From JAFGKM01 sp964403465 (GTDB lineage: Bacteria; Ratteibacteria; UBA8468; B48-G9; JAFGKM01): a DNA stretch of 31,645 nucleotides. The notes beneath the pieces are model-generated. The model worked only from the letters and a program-made list of their open reading frames with translations. It was not told where the DNA came from and did no database searches. Numbering within the stretch: the first letter of the stretch is position 1; the number at the start of each line of letters is the position of its first letter. Positions 25,067-31,645 of the stretch are shown piece by piece. The DNA lies in the NCBI GenBank assembly GCA_964403465.1, contig CAYOFY010000012.1, positions 1-31,645 on the forward strand. The letters run 5' to 3'. The translations under genes and the position numbers were made by a program.

Positions 25067-25577
25067 TCCTGTTCACCTCCTTATCGTATACGGACTTCCT
25101 GATTTTCTGGACTATCTGAAAATACGACGCCTTTATCGTGCCCACGCGGCTCTTCATGATCTTTGCAATTTCTTTATAAGTAAGTTCATCGTAGGATTTC
25201 AACATGAAAATGGATTTTTGTTTCGGCGTAAGTGTTTCAATAACACCCTTTATCATATCTATCATATCAGATTTCATAATCTCCTTCTCATTTGCACGGA
25301 TTTTTGTATCTTCAAAATCCTTCTTTTCCGGCAATTGAACTATTCTGCCGCGCTTTTTCAAAAAATCGTAAGAAAGATTGAGCGTAATTTTATAAAGCCA
25401 TGTTGACACCGCTGAATCACCTCTGAACTTTCCCCAGTTTTGATAGGCCTTCATAAAACTTTCCTGCACGATATCCATAGCATCCTGCTGGTTCTTAACC
25501 ATCCTAAACGCCAGTGCATAAAGTTTTTTTGCGAACATTCTGTAATATTCATCAAATTCTGCCATATTTCTATTCAT
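25047..25577 (-). CDS. ECF-family RNA polymerase sigma factor
   Basis: 176 residues with only regions 2 and 4, as in group 4 sigma factors. Region 2 (about 5-75) includes DAMDIVQESFMKAYQNW and STWLYKITLN. Region 4 (about 105-160) includes LTPKQKSIF and the helix-turn-helix YKEIAKIMKSRVGTIKA. It is paired with the zinc anti-sigma factor downstream. Either ATG (25577 or 25565) may be used; neither has a clear ribosome binding site. An extended -10 element at 25636-25631 could drive it. The regulon cannot be read from one window. Confidence 0.94.
   Translation of the reverse strand: MNRNMAEFDEYYRMFAKKLYALAFRMVKNQQDAMDIVQESFMKAYQNWGKFRGDSAVSTWLYKITLNLSYDFLKKRGRIVQLPEKKDFEDTKIRANEKEIMKSDMIDMIKGVIETLTPKQKSIFMLKSYDELTYKEIAKIMKSRVGTIKASYFQIVQKIRKSVYDKEVNRNGMHGI
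25073..25082 (-). promoter_or_regulatory. Strong Shine-Dalgarno site of the anti-sigma gene
   Basis: Minus-strand AAGGAGGTGA is fully complementary to the 16S rRNA 3' end consensus and lies inside the sigma factor's coding sequence. It favours abundant anti-sigma translation from the shared transcript. Confidence 0.8.
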
Positions 25578-25603
25578 GTATTCATATATTAAGACAGAAA
25601 GCT

Positions 25604-25632
25604 TTGCCAGAAGGTTTAGTTTGTGGTAACAT
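25604..25632 (+). promoter_or_regulatory. Promoter for rpsT, plus strand
   Basis: TTGCCA (25604-25609, 5 of 6 to the -35) and TAACAT (25627-25632) are exactly 17 bases apart. The -10 is preceded by TG one base upstream (TGG), making it an extended -10. The predicted transcript starts near 25639 and has a leader of about 150 bases containing the heptamer palindrome. Confidence 0.55.
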
Positions 25633-25640
25633 CATACCAC
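25623..25640. promoter_or_regulatory. Palindrome GTGGTA-N6-TACCAC over the divergent -10 elements
   Basis: A perfect 6-base inverted repeat (25623-25628 and 25635-25640) with a 6-base centre. The plus-strand -10 (25627-25632) and a minus-strand extended -10 (TGGTATGAT; hexamer 25636-25631) both lie in it. It may be an operator for a dimeric regulator, or simply reflect the mirrored extended -10 elements. Confidence 0.5.
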
Positions 25641-25685
25641 TTAAAAAGTAAAAGCAGAAAATCAAAACGCCCTCAAGAAAAGAGA

Positions 25686-25758
25686 GTGGTGGGTGATAAG
25701 TAGAAAGCGGTAAGTGAAAGATTTCAAAACTAATCACTATTCACTAACCACTTATCAC
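25686..25758. repeat. Palindromic array of 7-base repeats (GTGATAA/TTATCAC type)
   Basis: Five consecutive heptamers of GTGATAA type (GTGGTGG, GTGATAA, GTAGAAA, GCGGTAA, GTGAAAG; 25686-25720), a 10-base spacer, then four heptamers of the complementary type (TAATCAC, TATTCAC, TAACCAC, TTATCAC; 25731-25758). The outer arms GTGATAAGT (25693-25701) and ACTTATCAC (25750-25758) pair perfectly, and 25709-25718 pairs with 25740-25749 with one mismatch. The RNA or single strand could fold into a long hairpin in the rpsT leader. Similar heptamer families occur dispersed in some bacterial genomes; whether this one is dispersed cannot be told here. Confidence 0.8.
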
Positions 25759-25789
25759 TGATTTCAGACACGGGGTAAAGGAGACTTAA

Positions 25790-26071
25790 ATGGCAAGGCA
25801 AGCATCGGTCATGAAAAGGCAGCGACGGGAGGCAAAAAGAAGGAACTATAACAGGATGAAGAAATCTGCCATGAAAACAGGGGTGAAAGAAACCAGAAAA
25901 GCGGTTCTGAATCAGGATGCGAAATCTGTGGAATTGCTCAGCAAGGCATATAGAAATATTGACATGGCAGCGGCAAAAGGCATTATTCACAAAAATACTG
26001 CGGCAAGGAAAAAGAGCAGGCTGGCGAGGTTTAAGAATAAGTACGGTGTTAAAACCGAATCATCCGGATAG
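25790..26071 (+). CDS. rpsT: Small ribosomal subunit protein S20
   Basis: 93 residues, strongly basic and helical. The N-terminal Lys/Arg-rich part (MKRQRREAKRRNYN) binds 16S rRNA, and the C-terminal block KGIIHKNTAARKKSRLA is the family signature. AAAGGAG lies seven bases before the ATG. It is a primary binder of the 5' domain of 16S rRNA. It is the only plus-strand gene in the right half of the window, divergent from the ECF sigma gene and overlapping holA tail to tail by 12 bases. The long leader with a palindromic heptamer array could affect its translation; S20 is autoregulated at translation in E. coli. Confidence 0.96.
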   Translation: MARQASVMKRQRREAKRRNYNRMKKSAMKTGVKETRKAVLNQDAKSVELLSKAYRNIDMAAAKGIIHKNTAARKKSRLARFKNKYGVKTESSG

Positions 26072-26701
26072 CAGATAAACAAGAAATATTTCAAGTTCAG
26101 TTCCAGAATGGAACCTTCCTGTCTTAAGATTGAAATCAAGTTGATGCAGTGCAGTGTACCTGTCAATAATACCCTTGTCAATCCTCTTCTGCCTCCTGAT
26201 GATATTCCTCAGATATATAGATGCTGCGTTCACGACAGTCGCGAAATCCGCAGGGTTATTCCTGATATATTCTCTGAACGTTCTTATCAGAATTTGTCTG
26301 CTGGCGCCCTGTCCCGTGCGAAAGATACCTTGAAAAAGTCCATTTCGATCAATCTCCTCTTCTGATTCAATATTAACATAATCTGCCAGAGGGTCCTTTA
26401 TGCTATTTCCGCTCAATATAATGCAGATATATGGAAGAGGTTTTTCAAAATATTCCTTCAATATCTCACAAGAATCCTTGTTCAACTTCTCGCAGTTTCT
26501 TACAATCAAAATCCTCTTTGGTGAAAAGACCGGGAGGAACTCAATGTCTTCAAGAATTTTTCCAAAAGGTACTTCATTGGCAAAAATACTTTTTATATCA
26601 AAATCATCTATTCCGTATTTCTCCTTCAGACTGAATTTAATCTCCTGGACTTTTTCGGGTATCCCGAGGATTATGCAGTTATCGCGATCCTGTTTTTTCA
26701 T
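26060..26701 (-). CDS. holA: DNA polymerase III delta subunit, shortened form
   Basis: 213 residues against about 320-345 in most bacteria. Domain I is recognisable (about 1-95): CIILGIPEKVQEIKF, the stretch around LEDIEFLPVFSPKR and ILIVRNCEKL, matching the helix-strand pattern of delta that contacts the beta clamp. Domain III (about 125-210) is recognisable in ILIRTFREYIRN and IYLRNIIRRQK. The linking AAA+ lid domain II appears to be missing. The delta subunit opens the sliding clamp in the clamp-loader complex. The start is taken at the ATG at 26701 after AGGA, giving a 23-base overlap with the LptE-like gene; upstream in-frame sequence to 26809 overlaps that gene and lacks delta features. 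Assignment is by pattern, so moderately sure. Confidence 0.72.
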   Translation of the reverse strand: MKKQDRDNCIILGIPEKVQEIKFSLKEKYGIDDFDIKSIFANEVPFGKILEDIEFLPVFSPKRILIVRNCEKLNKDSCEILKEYFEKPLPYICIILSGNSIKDPLADYVNIESEEEIDRNGLFQGIFRTGQGASRQILIRTFREYIRNNPADFATVVNAASIYLRNIIRRQKRIDKGIIDRYTALHQLDFNLKTGRFHSGTELEIFLVYLLSG

Positions 26702-27188
26702 TTTCCTGGATGAGCTTAAAATAAATTTTCCGTGCCAATTTTTCTGATATTTTTTCCAGAACTTCATCTTCGTTGTATTCAGTGTACAATGATTCGTCAA
26801 ATGTTTCACTCACTTTATCGACAAACAAATTTTCGCTGTTTTTTGATGCGGAAATTTCTGCTTCAATATAGAATTTCGCAACTACTATTTCCTTTGGATT
26901 GTCAGCGGGAAAAAGAAGAGGTGAGCGTTCCCATTTTCGTATGCTTAGATGAAGAGCATAATCGGCTGCGGTCTCCGAATTCATGATGGAAAACCCGGCG
27001 TTTTCAACAAAAATCTTTCTGACAGCCCTGTCCAGATAAATGTCCGCAAGTGGCTGGGTTGAAGAATTAACGATGGGATGGATGAAAATCTTTCTGTCTG
27101 CTCCGGTGATAAATTTATATCCGCAGCCGCTGAAAAAAACGACCATGCTAATCAGAAACACGTAGCTTTTTGGCCGCAGTTTTGCCAT
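26679..27188 (-). CDS. LptE-like outer-membrane lipoprotein
   Basis: 169 residues from the ATG at 27188. A lipoprotein signal peptide ends with the lipobox FFSGC, so C22 is the expected lipidated residue, followed by the GYKF typical of LptE family N-termini. The middle (IFIHPIVNSSTQPLADIYL, YALHLSIRKWER) follows the family's alternating beta-alpha pattern. LptE forms the plug of the LptD lipopolysaccharide translocon, which implies an LPS-bearing outer membrane. The gene overlaps the BamD-like gene by 41 bases. A TTG further upstream is the only longer alternative start. Confidence 0.75.
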   Translation of the reverse strand: MAKLRPKSYVFLISMVVFFSGCGYKFITGADRKIFIHPIVNSSTQPLADIYLDRAVRKIFVENAGFSIMNSETAADYALHLSIRKWERSPLLFPADNPKEIVVAKFYIEAEISASKNSENLFVDKVSETFDESLYTEYNEDEVLEKISEKLARKIYFKLIQENEKTGSR

Positions 27189-28068
27189 AATCAGTTTCCG
27201 GATAGTTATCAACTAATATCCTGTAATAATGTTTTGCAGAGTCCTTTTTCCCGGTCCTTTCATAAAAGGAAGCTATTTCATAGTATTGTTTTGCTTCTCT
27301 CTCAGACAACTGATTGCGAATGGAGGTTATCTCGTTTCCATAACTGCTATCGGGATAAAGCAGAAGAAAGGCATCTATCCTATTCTTTACTTCCTGATAC
27401 TGTTTTATGTCTGTTGAAACCTCTGGAGTTGAAAGGAATTCAGTTTTTATAAGGTAGAATTGCGCTTCTTCAATGACTGATGGATTGGTATATCTCATCA
27501 CCATCCCATTAAAAACATCCCGTGCCTTATCAAATTCCTTTATTTCAAGATAAAAGCTCCCCAGTTGCATGGCTTTTTCGGGAGTTTCCTCACCATAAGG
27601 ATGGCTCTCAACTACCTTGGCCAGCATATCCCCCTTTTCTTCTTGCCTTCCAATAAATTTGATTGAATTCTTTTTCAACTGCTCTTCAGCCATGACAGAC
27701 TGTCTTTTCACCGCCTCAAGGACCAGCGGTGACTGAGGGTAACTGTCCACTATTTTCTGATAATATCCAAAAGATTCTCTGATGTCTCCCGTGGATTGAT
27801 AAACTTCCGCGAGACAAAAACAGGACTGTGCTGCATATTCAGAATCAGGGTAATGTTTTAACAGCTTCTCATATTCTCTTATTGCCTTTTCTAATGCACC
27901 TTCTTCTTTATATTTTTCTGCCAGTTCAAATTGTTCTTTTGCTGTATCCTTTACGGCATATTTAGGATTTATCCACTTTCCCGTCTTGGGGGTCCATTCC
28001 CAGTATGCAAAAATACCGGAAGCAGTTAGCAGAAGAAAGAAGATGGCACCTTTTCTTAATATTGACAT
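27148..28068 (-). CDS. BamD-like TPR protein of outer membrane assembly
   Basis: 306 residues from the ATG at 28068, which has GAGGA six bases before it; the ATG four codons upstream has none. After an N-terminal hydrophobic segment (about 1-21) comes a tryptophan-rich WEWTPKTGKW block. Repeated tetratricopeptide-like units then follow (FELAEKYKEEGALEKAIREYEKLLK, interrupted by pairs such as HYPDSEYA, SYPQSPLV, LYPDSSYG and NYPETDYG). This is the YfiO/BamD style of TPR, which holds the Bam complex at the inner face of the outer membrane. There is no lipobox cysteine, which differs from classical BamD. Position beside the LptE-like gene supports an envelope role. Confidence 0.75.
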   Translation of the reverse strand: MSILRKGAIFFLLLTASGIFAYWEWTPKTGKWINPKYAVKDTAKEQFELAEKYKEEGALEKAIREYEKLLKHYPDSEYAAQSCFCLAEVYQSTGDIRESFGYYQKIVDSYPQSPLVLEAVKRQSVMAEEQLKKNSIKFIGRQEEKGDMLAKVVESHPYGEETPEKAMQLGSFYLEIKEFDKARDVFNGMVMRYTNPSVIEEAQFYLIKTEFLSTPEVSTDIKQYQEVKNRIDAFLLLYPDSSYGNEITSIRNQLSEREAKQYYEIASFYERTGKKDSAKHYYRILVDNYPETDYGKTAAKKLRVSD

Positions 28069-28126
28069 ATTATTCCTCATTTATTAATTCTACCGTCTTT
28101 AAACCATTGATGTCAAAACAAATATA

Positions 28127-30532
28127 TTATAATTCCGTCATATCCAGATAATTCGAACCTTTTTTAACATCTGCCTTGATAGGGACTTTCATCTTAACGA
28201 TATTCTCCATGATGTCTTTGACATTTCCAGCTATCTTCTTCTCTTCGTCGGGGCATACCTCAAACAGAAGTTCATCGTGGATCTGCAGGACCATCCTGCT
28301 CTTGAGTTTTTCAAAGGAAAAGTATTCGTGGATACTATTCATGGCCATTTTAATTATATCCGCGGCAGAACCCTGTATGGGCATATTTATCGCGGCTCTT
28401 TTTGCAAATTCTTTAAGATTTCTGTTGGAACTTGTTATGTCCGGGATGTACCGGCGTCTTTTAAGGATTGTTGATACATAGCCGTTTTTTTCAACGTCGG
28501 CGAGGGTCTTATCAATATAGTTTTTTATCCCCGTGAATCTGGAGAAATATTCTTTTATGAAATTATCGGCATCGCTGACCGGAATCCTCAGCTCTCTGGA
28601 AAGTCCGTACGGGCTCATCCCATACAATATCCCGAAGTTGATGATCTTTGCTATCCTCCTGCGATCTTTCTGTTCATGGACCGGCATTGAAGGTGAAAAG
28701 AGGGAATTCTCTGAAAAGAGAATATCTGCAGTTTCACTGTGAATATCCTTATTTTGCCTGAAGGCATTGACAAGATACGGGTCTTCCGAAAAATCGGCGA
28801 GTACACGCAATTCTATCTGGTTGTAGTCAAAGGAATAGAGAATATTGCCTGTATCGCAGCAGAATGCTTTTCTGACCCGGCTGCCCCGTTCGGTCCTTAC
28901 GGGTATGTTCTGCAGATTGGGATTGCTGCAGCTGATTCGTCCCGTGGAGGTTGAGGTCTGACTGAAACTCGGATAGATTCTTCCCGTACCAGCGTCTATG
29001 AAGGGAAGCAGTCCTTCCGCGTATGTTGATTTCAATTTGTAAAGTTCCCGGTATTCAAATACAAGTTTCGGGAGTGGATGTTTACCCGCAAGTTCTTTTA
29101 ATACCGAGGTGTCGGTTGAGAACCCGGTTTTTGTTTTTCTCTGCACCGGCAGGTTCAGTCTTTCAAATAGAATGGCAGATAATTGCTGAGGGGAATTGAT
29201 ATTAAAGACTTCGCCGGCCTCCATATATATCCTGTCCTGAAGTTTTTCCAGCTCTTCGTTAAGTTCAGCGCTAAACTGCTCAAGAAATTTTATGTCTGTT
29301 TTTATTCCGTTGACTTCCATCCATGAAAGGGTCTTCACAAGGGGCATTTCAACCTTGAAAAAAAGATATTCAAGTTCCATTTCTTTAATGATATCCCTGT
29401 ATTTTTCAAGGAGGGAATAATAATCTGACGCATCCGGTATTTTTCCCGTGAGATGGCGGGCGATCGAAAAATCAAATGCTGGATTGCTGAATACAATATG
29501 TTCATTTGCCATTGAGGTTATTATATCCTTAAGGTTGAAACCATATTTTTCTATGTTGTCGTCCTCAAATACTTCTTTGTATTTCTCAGGGGCCTTTTTA
29601 ATTTCGCCGAGAGGTATTTCTTCCCCGGTTGAAAGGGCTATAACATCTTCTGCCATACAGGAATCTGCGATAGAAGGACAGAGCTCTTTTATCTCGGATA
29701 TGAGTCTTCTGAACTCAAGCTGTCCAAAGGTTTCAAGCAGACTTTTTACATCAGGTACGGAGATACGTAAGTCATCGGCCTTCAGATCCATGTCAACTCT
29801 TCTTTGCAGGATGGCAAGTCTTTTGCTCATGAAAGCACTGTCCTTGTTTTCTATCAGCCTGGCCTTCACTCTTTCCGAACCGACTTTTTCAAGGTTTTCA
29901 TATAGTTTTTCCAGAGTTAGATAATCTTTAAGCAGTTTCAATGCGGTCTTCTCGCCTATCCCGTAAACACCCGGTATATTATCAGATGCATCTCCCGCGA
30001 GACCTATAATATCCGGCATTGATTCTGGAGGTAATCCATACTTTAACCGGAAATCTTCCAATGTAAATATCTTCCAGCCGTCGGGATTCACGACAAATAT
30101 ATTCTTATCAAGTAATTGCAGGATATCCTTATCCCCCGTTACTATGAATATACGGCAATCTTCCGATTTGAATTTTTCAGCCAGTGTTGCTATGAGGTCA
30201 TCGGCTTCATAACCTTCTCTAACCATCTGCCTTATCCCCAGAAGTTCCGTCACTCTTTTTATAAGCGGCAATTGCTCCACAAGTTCATCTGGCATGGGTT
30301 TTCTTTGTGCTTTGTACGCAGCAAACGCATCATGTCTGATAGTAGGTGCTTTCAGGTCAAACAGCACGCACATATGATCAGGTTTTCTATCCTTAAGAAT
30401 TTTCAGCAATGTTGAGGTGAACCCATAGGTTGCATTGATGAGTTTTCCATAAGATGTTCTCAGATCCTTGATGGCATAGAAAGAACGGTATACCAAAGCA
30501 CTGCCGTCTATCAGATATATATCTTTCATCAT
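28127..30532 (-). CDS. polA: DNA polymerase I
   Basis: 801 residues. The N-terminal 5'-3' exonuclease has LIDGSALVYRSFYA, GYEADDLIATLA, TGDKDILQLL and GLAGDASDNIPG. A shortened middle segment (about 290-400) holds a 3'-5' exonuclease-like fold without the DxE metal motif, so proofreading is unlikely. The polymerase domain has TGRISCSNPNLQNIP, motif A SFDYNQIELR, the O-helix RRIAKIINFGILYGMS and motif C IHDELLFEV, all with catalytic Asp residues kept. It removes RNA primers and fills gaps. Two ATGs are adjacent at the start. It lies between pilO (10 bases away) and the BamD-like gene (58 bases to that start). Confidence 0.97.
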   Translation of the reverse strand: MMKDIYLIDGSALVYRSFYAIKDLRTSYGKLINATYGFTSTLLKILKDRKPDHMCVLFDLKAPTIRHDAFAAYKAQRKPMPDELVEQLPLIKRVTELLGIRQMVREGYEADDLIATLAEKFKSEDCRIFIVTGDKDILQLLDKNIFVVNPDGWKIFTLEDFRLKYGLPPESMPDIIGLAGDASDNIPGVYGIGEKTALKLLKDYLTLEKLYENLEKVGSERVKARLIENKDSAFMSKRLAILQRRVDMDLKADDLRISVPDVKSLLETFGQLEFRRLISEIKELCPSIADSCMAEDVIALSTGEEIPLGEIKKAPEKYKEVFEDDNIEKYGFNLKDIITSMANEHIVFSNPAFDFSIARHLTGKIPDASDYYSLLEKYRDIIKEMELEYLFFKVEMPLVKTLSWMEVNGIKTDIKFLEQFSAELNEELEKLQDRIYMEAGEVFNINSPQQLSAILFERLNLPVQRKTKTGFSTDTSVLKELAGKHPLPKLVFEYRELYKLKSTYAEGLLPFIDAGTGRIYPSFSQTSTSTGRISCSNPNLQNIPVRTERGSRVRKAFCCDTGNILYSFDYNQIELRVLADFSEDPYLVNAFRQNKDIHSETADILFSENSLFSPSMPVHEQKDRRRIAKIINFGILYGMSPYGLSRELRIPVSDADNFIKEYFSRFTGIKNYIDKTLADVEKNGYVSTILKRRRYIPDITSSNRNLKEFAKRAAINMPIQGSAADIIKMAMNSIHEYFSFEKLKSRMVLQIHDELLFEVCPDEEKKIAGNVKDIMENIVKMKVPIKADVKKGSNYLDMTEL

Positions 30533-30542
30533 GGTCCCGGCT

Positions 30543-31046
30543 CTAATTGACAGGTTTTATGGCGACCAGAACTATTTCTGCGGTGAGGGAAGATGGATTT
30601 TCTTTATTCCTGCGCATCCTGAATTCATTTACATAAACTGCGCTTTCCGAGATTTCAATTTCGTAAAGGAAATCATACAATTGTTTCAGCGAAACGCTAT
30701 TCAGATTCAATCGGATTTTTTCTATCAGGTATCCTTCGTTTTCACTGGCAGCAAGCGGTTGAATTCCTGAAACGTTTCTTTCAAGGCTGTTTTTCCTTAT
30801 CAAATTCCCTGCGTAGGAAAAAAGAGAAAAGTCCTTTCTTGAAATATTTGGGGAATTTCTGGACTCCTTGCTGCTATTCTCGGTATACTGCCTGCACAGA
30901 TTTTCAAGCTCTTGCATTTCAGACTTTTTTTGTGAGATGAGCTTATTCAGTGAGTTCAGTCTGTTTCTGTCGGGTATGAGGATGAATTTAATCTCTGTAA
31001 GGATTATGAATAAAACAGCAAAGAGTAGATATTTCCTATTTTTCAT
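30543..31046 (-). CDS. pilO: PilO-like pilus/secretion inner-membrane protein
   Basis: 167 residues from the ATG at 31046. One N-terminal membrane helix (about 5-25) is followed by a coiled coil (about 28-58) and a small ferredoxin-like domain, the layout of PilO and GspM, which form a periplasmic scaffold with PilN/GspL between the pilus motor and the secretin. No ribosome binding site is visible. A TTG at 31052 overlapping the upstream stop (TTGA) is an alternative start. Order PilN-PilO is the normal one for type IV pili. Confidence 0.72.
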   Translation of the reverse strand: MKNRKYLLFAVLFIILTEIKFILIPDRNRLNSLNKLISQKKSEMQELENLCRQYTENSSKESRNSPNISRKDFSLFSYAGNLIRKNSLERNVSGIQPLAASENEGYLIEKIRLNLNSVSLKQLYDFLYEIEISESAVYVNEFRMRRNKENPSSLTAEIVLVAIKPVN

Positions 31047-31048
31047 GT

Positions 31049-31645
31049 TCAAAGCAGACCGATTGTTATGTTGAAATTTGGCCTGTTTCTTTCGTCAAAC
31101 GATATTGTTCCCATGTCTATTATCGTAAAGTCCCTGGATTTTTCTATGTTGTTTCTTACTGTTTCAAGGGATTTCAGTGAATTCACAGTTCCCGATATTG
31201 TCAGGGTCTTTTCTGAAATACTGAACTGGTCTATCTGTGCATCTATTTTCTCAGGGAAAAGAGAAGTCACTTCCGCCATGGTTTTGAGAACCGAGGGATG
31301 TCCGTATGTAATGCTCAGGGTGTCTATGCCCTGAATAACCTTTTCCTTTGCCTGCACAAGAGGGTCCACTATCTTCTTCACTTCAGGGAATGTCGTAGAG
31401 AACATCTTGTTCATTTCCGCAATCAACCCATCAATCTGCCGCTCTTTCTCTATCCGTTGCAGATATATGACAAACGAAATGGCGGAAACGATCAGAAAGA
31501 TGCCCAGTAAAATAATGCTATATGACGGAATTTCTTTTGCACGGGAGAGTTTCCTGAGCCTTAAAGGATTTCTGTAATTTTTTGACGCGCACAGATTGTG
31601 GAAAAGGAATTGATTTTCCGTCTCAGGAAAGACACTTATGTCATG
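31049..31645 (-). CDS. pilN: PilN/GspL-like pilus assembly protein (partial, 5' end beyond window)
   Basis: 198 residues, open at the right edge, so the start lies outside the window. A cytoplasmic segment (about 1-43 of the visible part) is followed by a membrane helix (about 44-62; SYSIILLGIFLIVSAISF), a coiled coil starting YLQRIEKERQ, and a periplasmic ferredoxin-like domain near the end with SEKTLTISGTVNSLKSLETV and the FNITIGLL tail. This is the PilN fold; the larger cytoplasmic part could also be the end of a GspL/PilM fusion. It ends where PilO begins. With the pseudopilin it implies a pilus or type II secretion machine in this organism. Confidence 0.72.
   Translation of the reverse strand, partial: HDISVFPETENQFLFHNLCASKNYRNPLRLRKLSRAKEIPSYSIILLGIFLIVSAISFVIYLQRIEKERQIDGLIAEMNKMFSTTFPEVKKIVDPLVQAKEKVIQGIDTLSITYGHPSVLKTMAEVTSLFPEKIDAQIDQFSISEKTLTISGTVNSLKSLETVRNNIEKSRDFTIIDMGTISFDERNRPNFNITIGLL

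Overview
The window is a gene-dense stretch from a Gram-negative-type (diderm), probably uncultivated bacterium. It encodes an LptE-like lipoprotein, a BamD-like lipoprotein and type IV pilus/type II secretion parts. The WxWTPxTGKW signature of the BamD-like protein and the class III pseudopilin suggest Omnitrophota (former OP3) or a neighbouring phylum. That placement is inferred from protein style only; a marker-gene tree would be needed to confirm it. I see no insertion sequence, prophage, CRISPR array, toxin-antitoxin pair or known defence island. I also see no convincing unknown multi-gene system. The noteworthy points are unusual architectures and regulatory structures.

Layout, left to right. 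Positions 1-250 are the 3' end of a 23S rRNA, closed by a strong hairpin terminator with no 5S gene behind it. A plus-strand run follows: a pseudopilin fused to tandem Ig-like domains, yfcE, cinA and mltG. The run then switches to the minus strand. From 18157 down to 5333 lies one tightly packed minus-strand series, mostly with overlapping or nearly touching genes. In transcription order it holds mtlD-like, Zn-polyol dehydrogenase, 2-oxoacid dehydrogenase E1alpha, E1beta and E2, cysE, a LysM-NlpC/P60 peptidase, an aldose-1-epimerase-like gene, gatB, ctpA, a divergent polysaccharide deacetylase and tsaD. A near-consensus promoter lies directly before mtlD. The first genes could take a sugar alcohol to a phosphohexose or ketose and onward to an acyl-CoA; the later ones serve cysteine synthesis, wall remodelling, tRNA charging and tRNA modification.

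Upstream of that, also on the minus strand, is polX, an archaeal-type thymidylate synthase, a URO-D-fold protein and a GH38 alpha-mannosidase. An ECF sigma factor and its zinc anti-sigma factor come next. They are divergent from rpsT (ribosomal protein S20) across a 212-base spacer. This spacer contains opposed promoters sharing a palindrome and a palindromic array of 7-base repeats. The right end, again minus strand, encodes a partial PilN/GspL-like protein, PilO, DNA polymerase I, a BamD-like TPR protein, an LptE-like lipoprotein and an unusually short DNA polymerase III delta subunit that overlaps rpsT tail to tail.

Two transcription units (the pseudopilin and mtlD) have good sigma70-type promoters placed so that the predicted mRNA begins at, or three bases before, the ATG. 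This suggests leaderless translation beside ordinary Shine-Dalgarno starts elsewhere in the window. All functions are assigned by reading motifs; no database search was possible.
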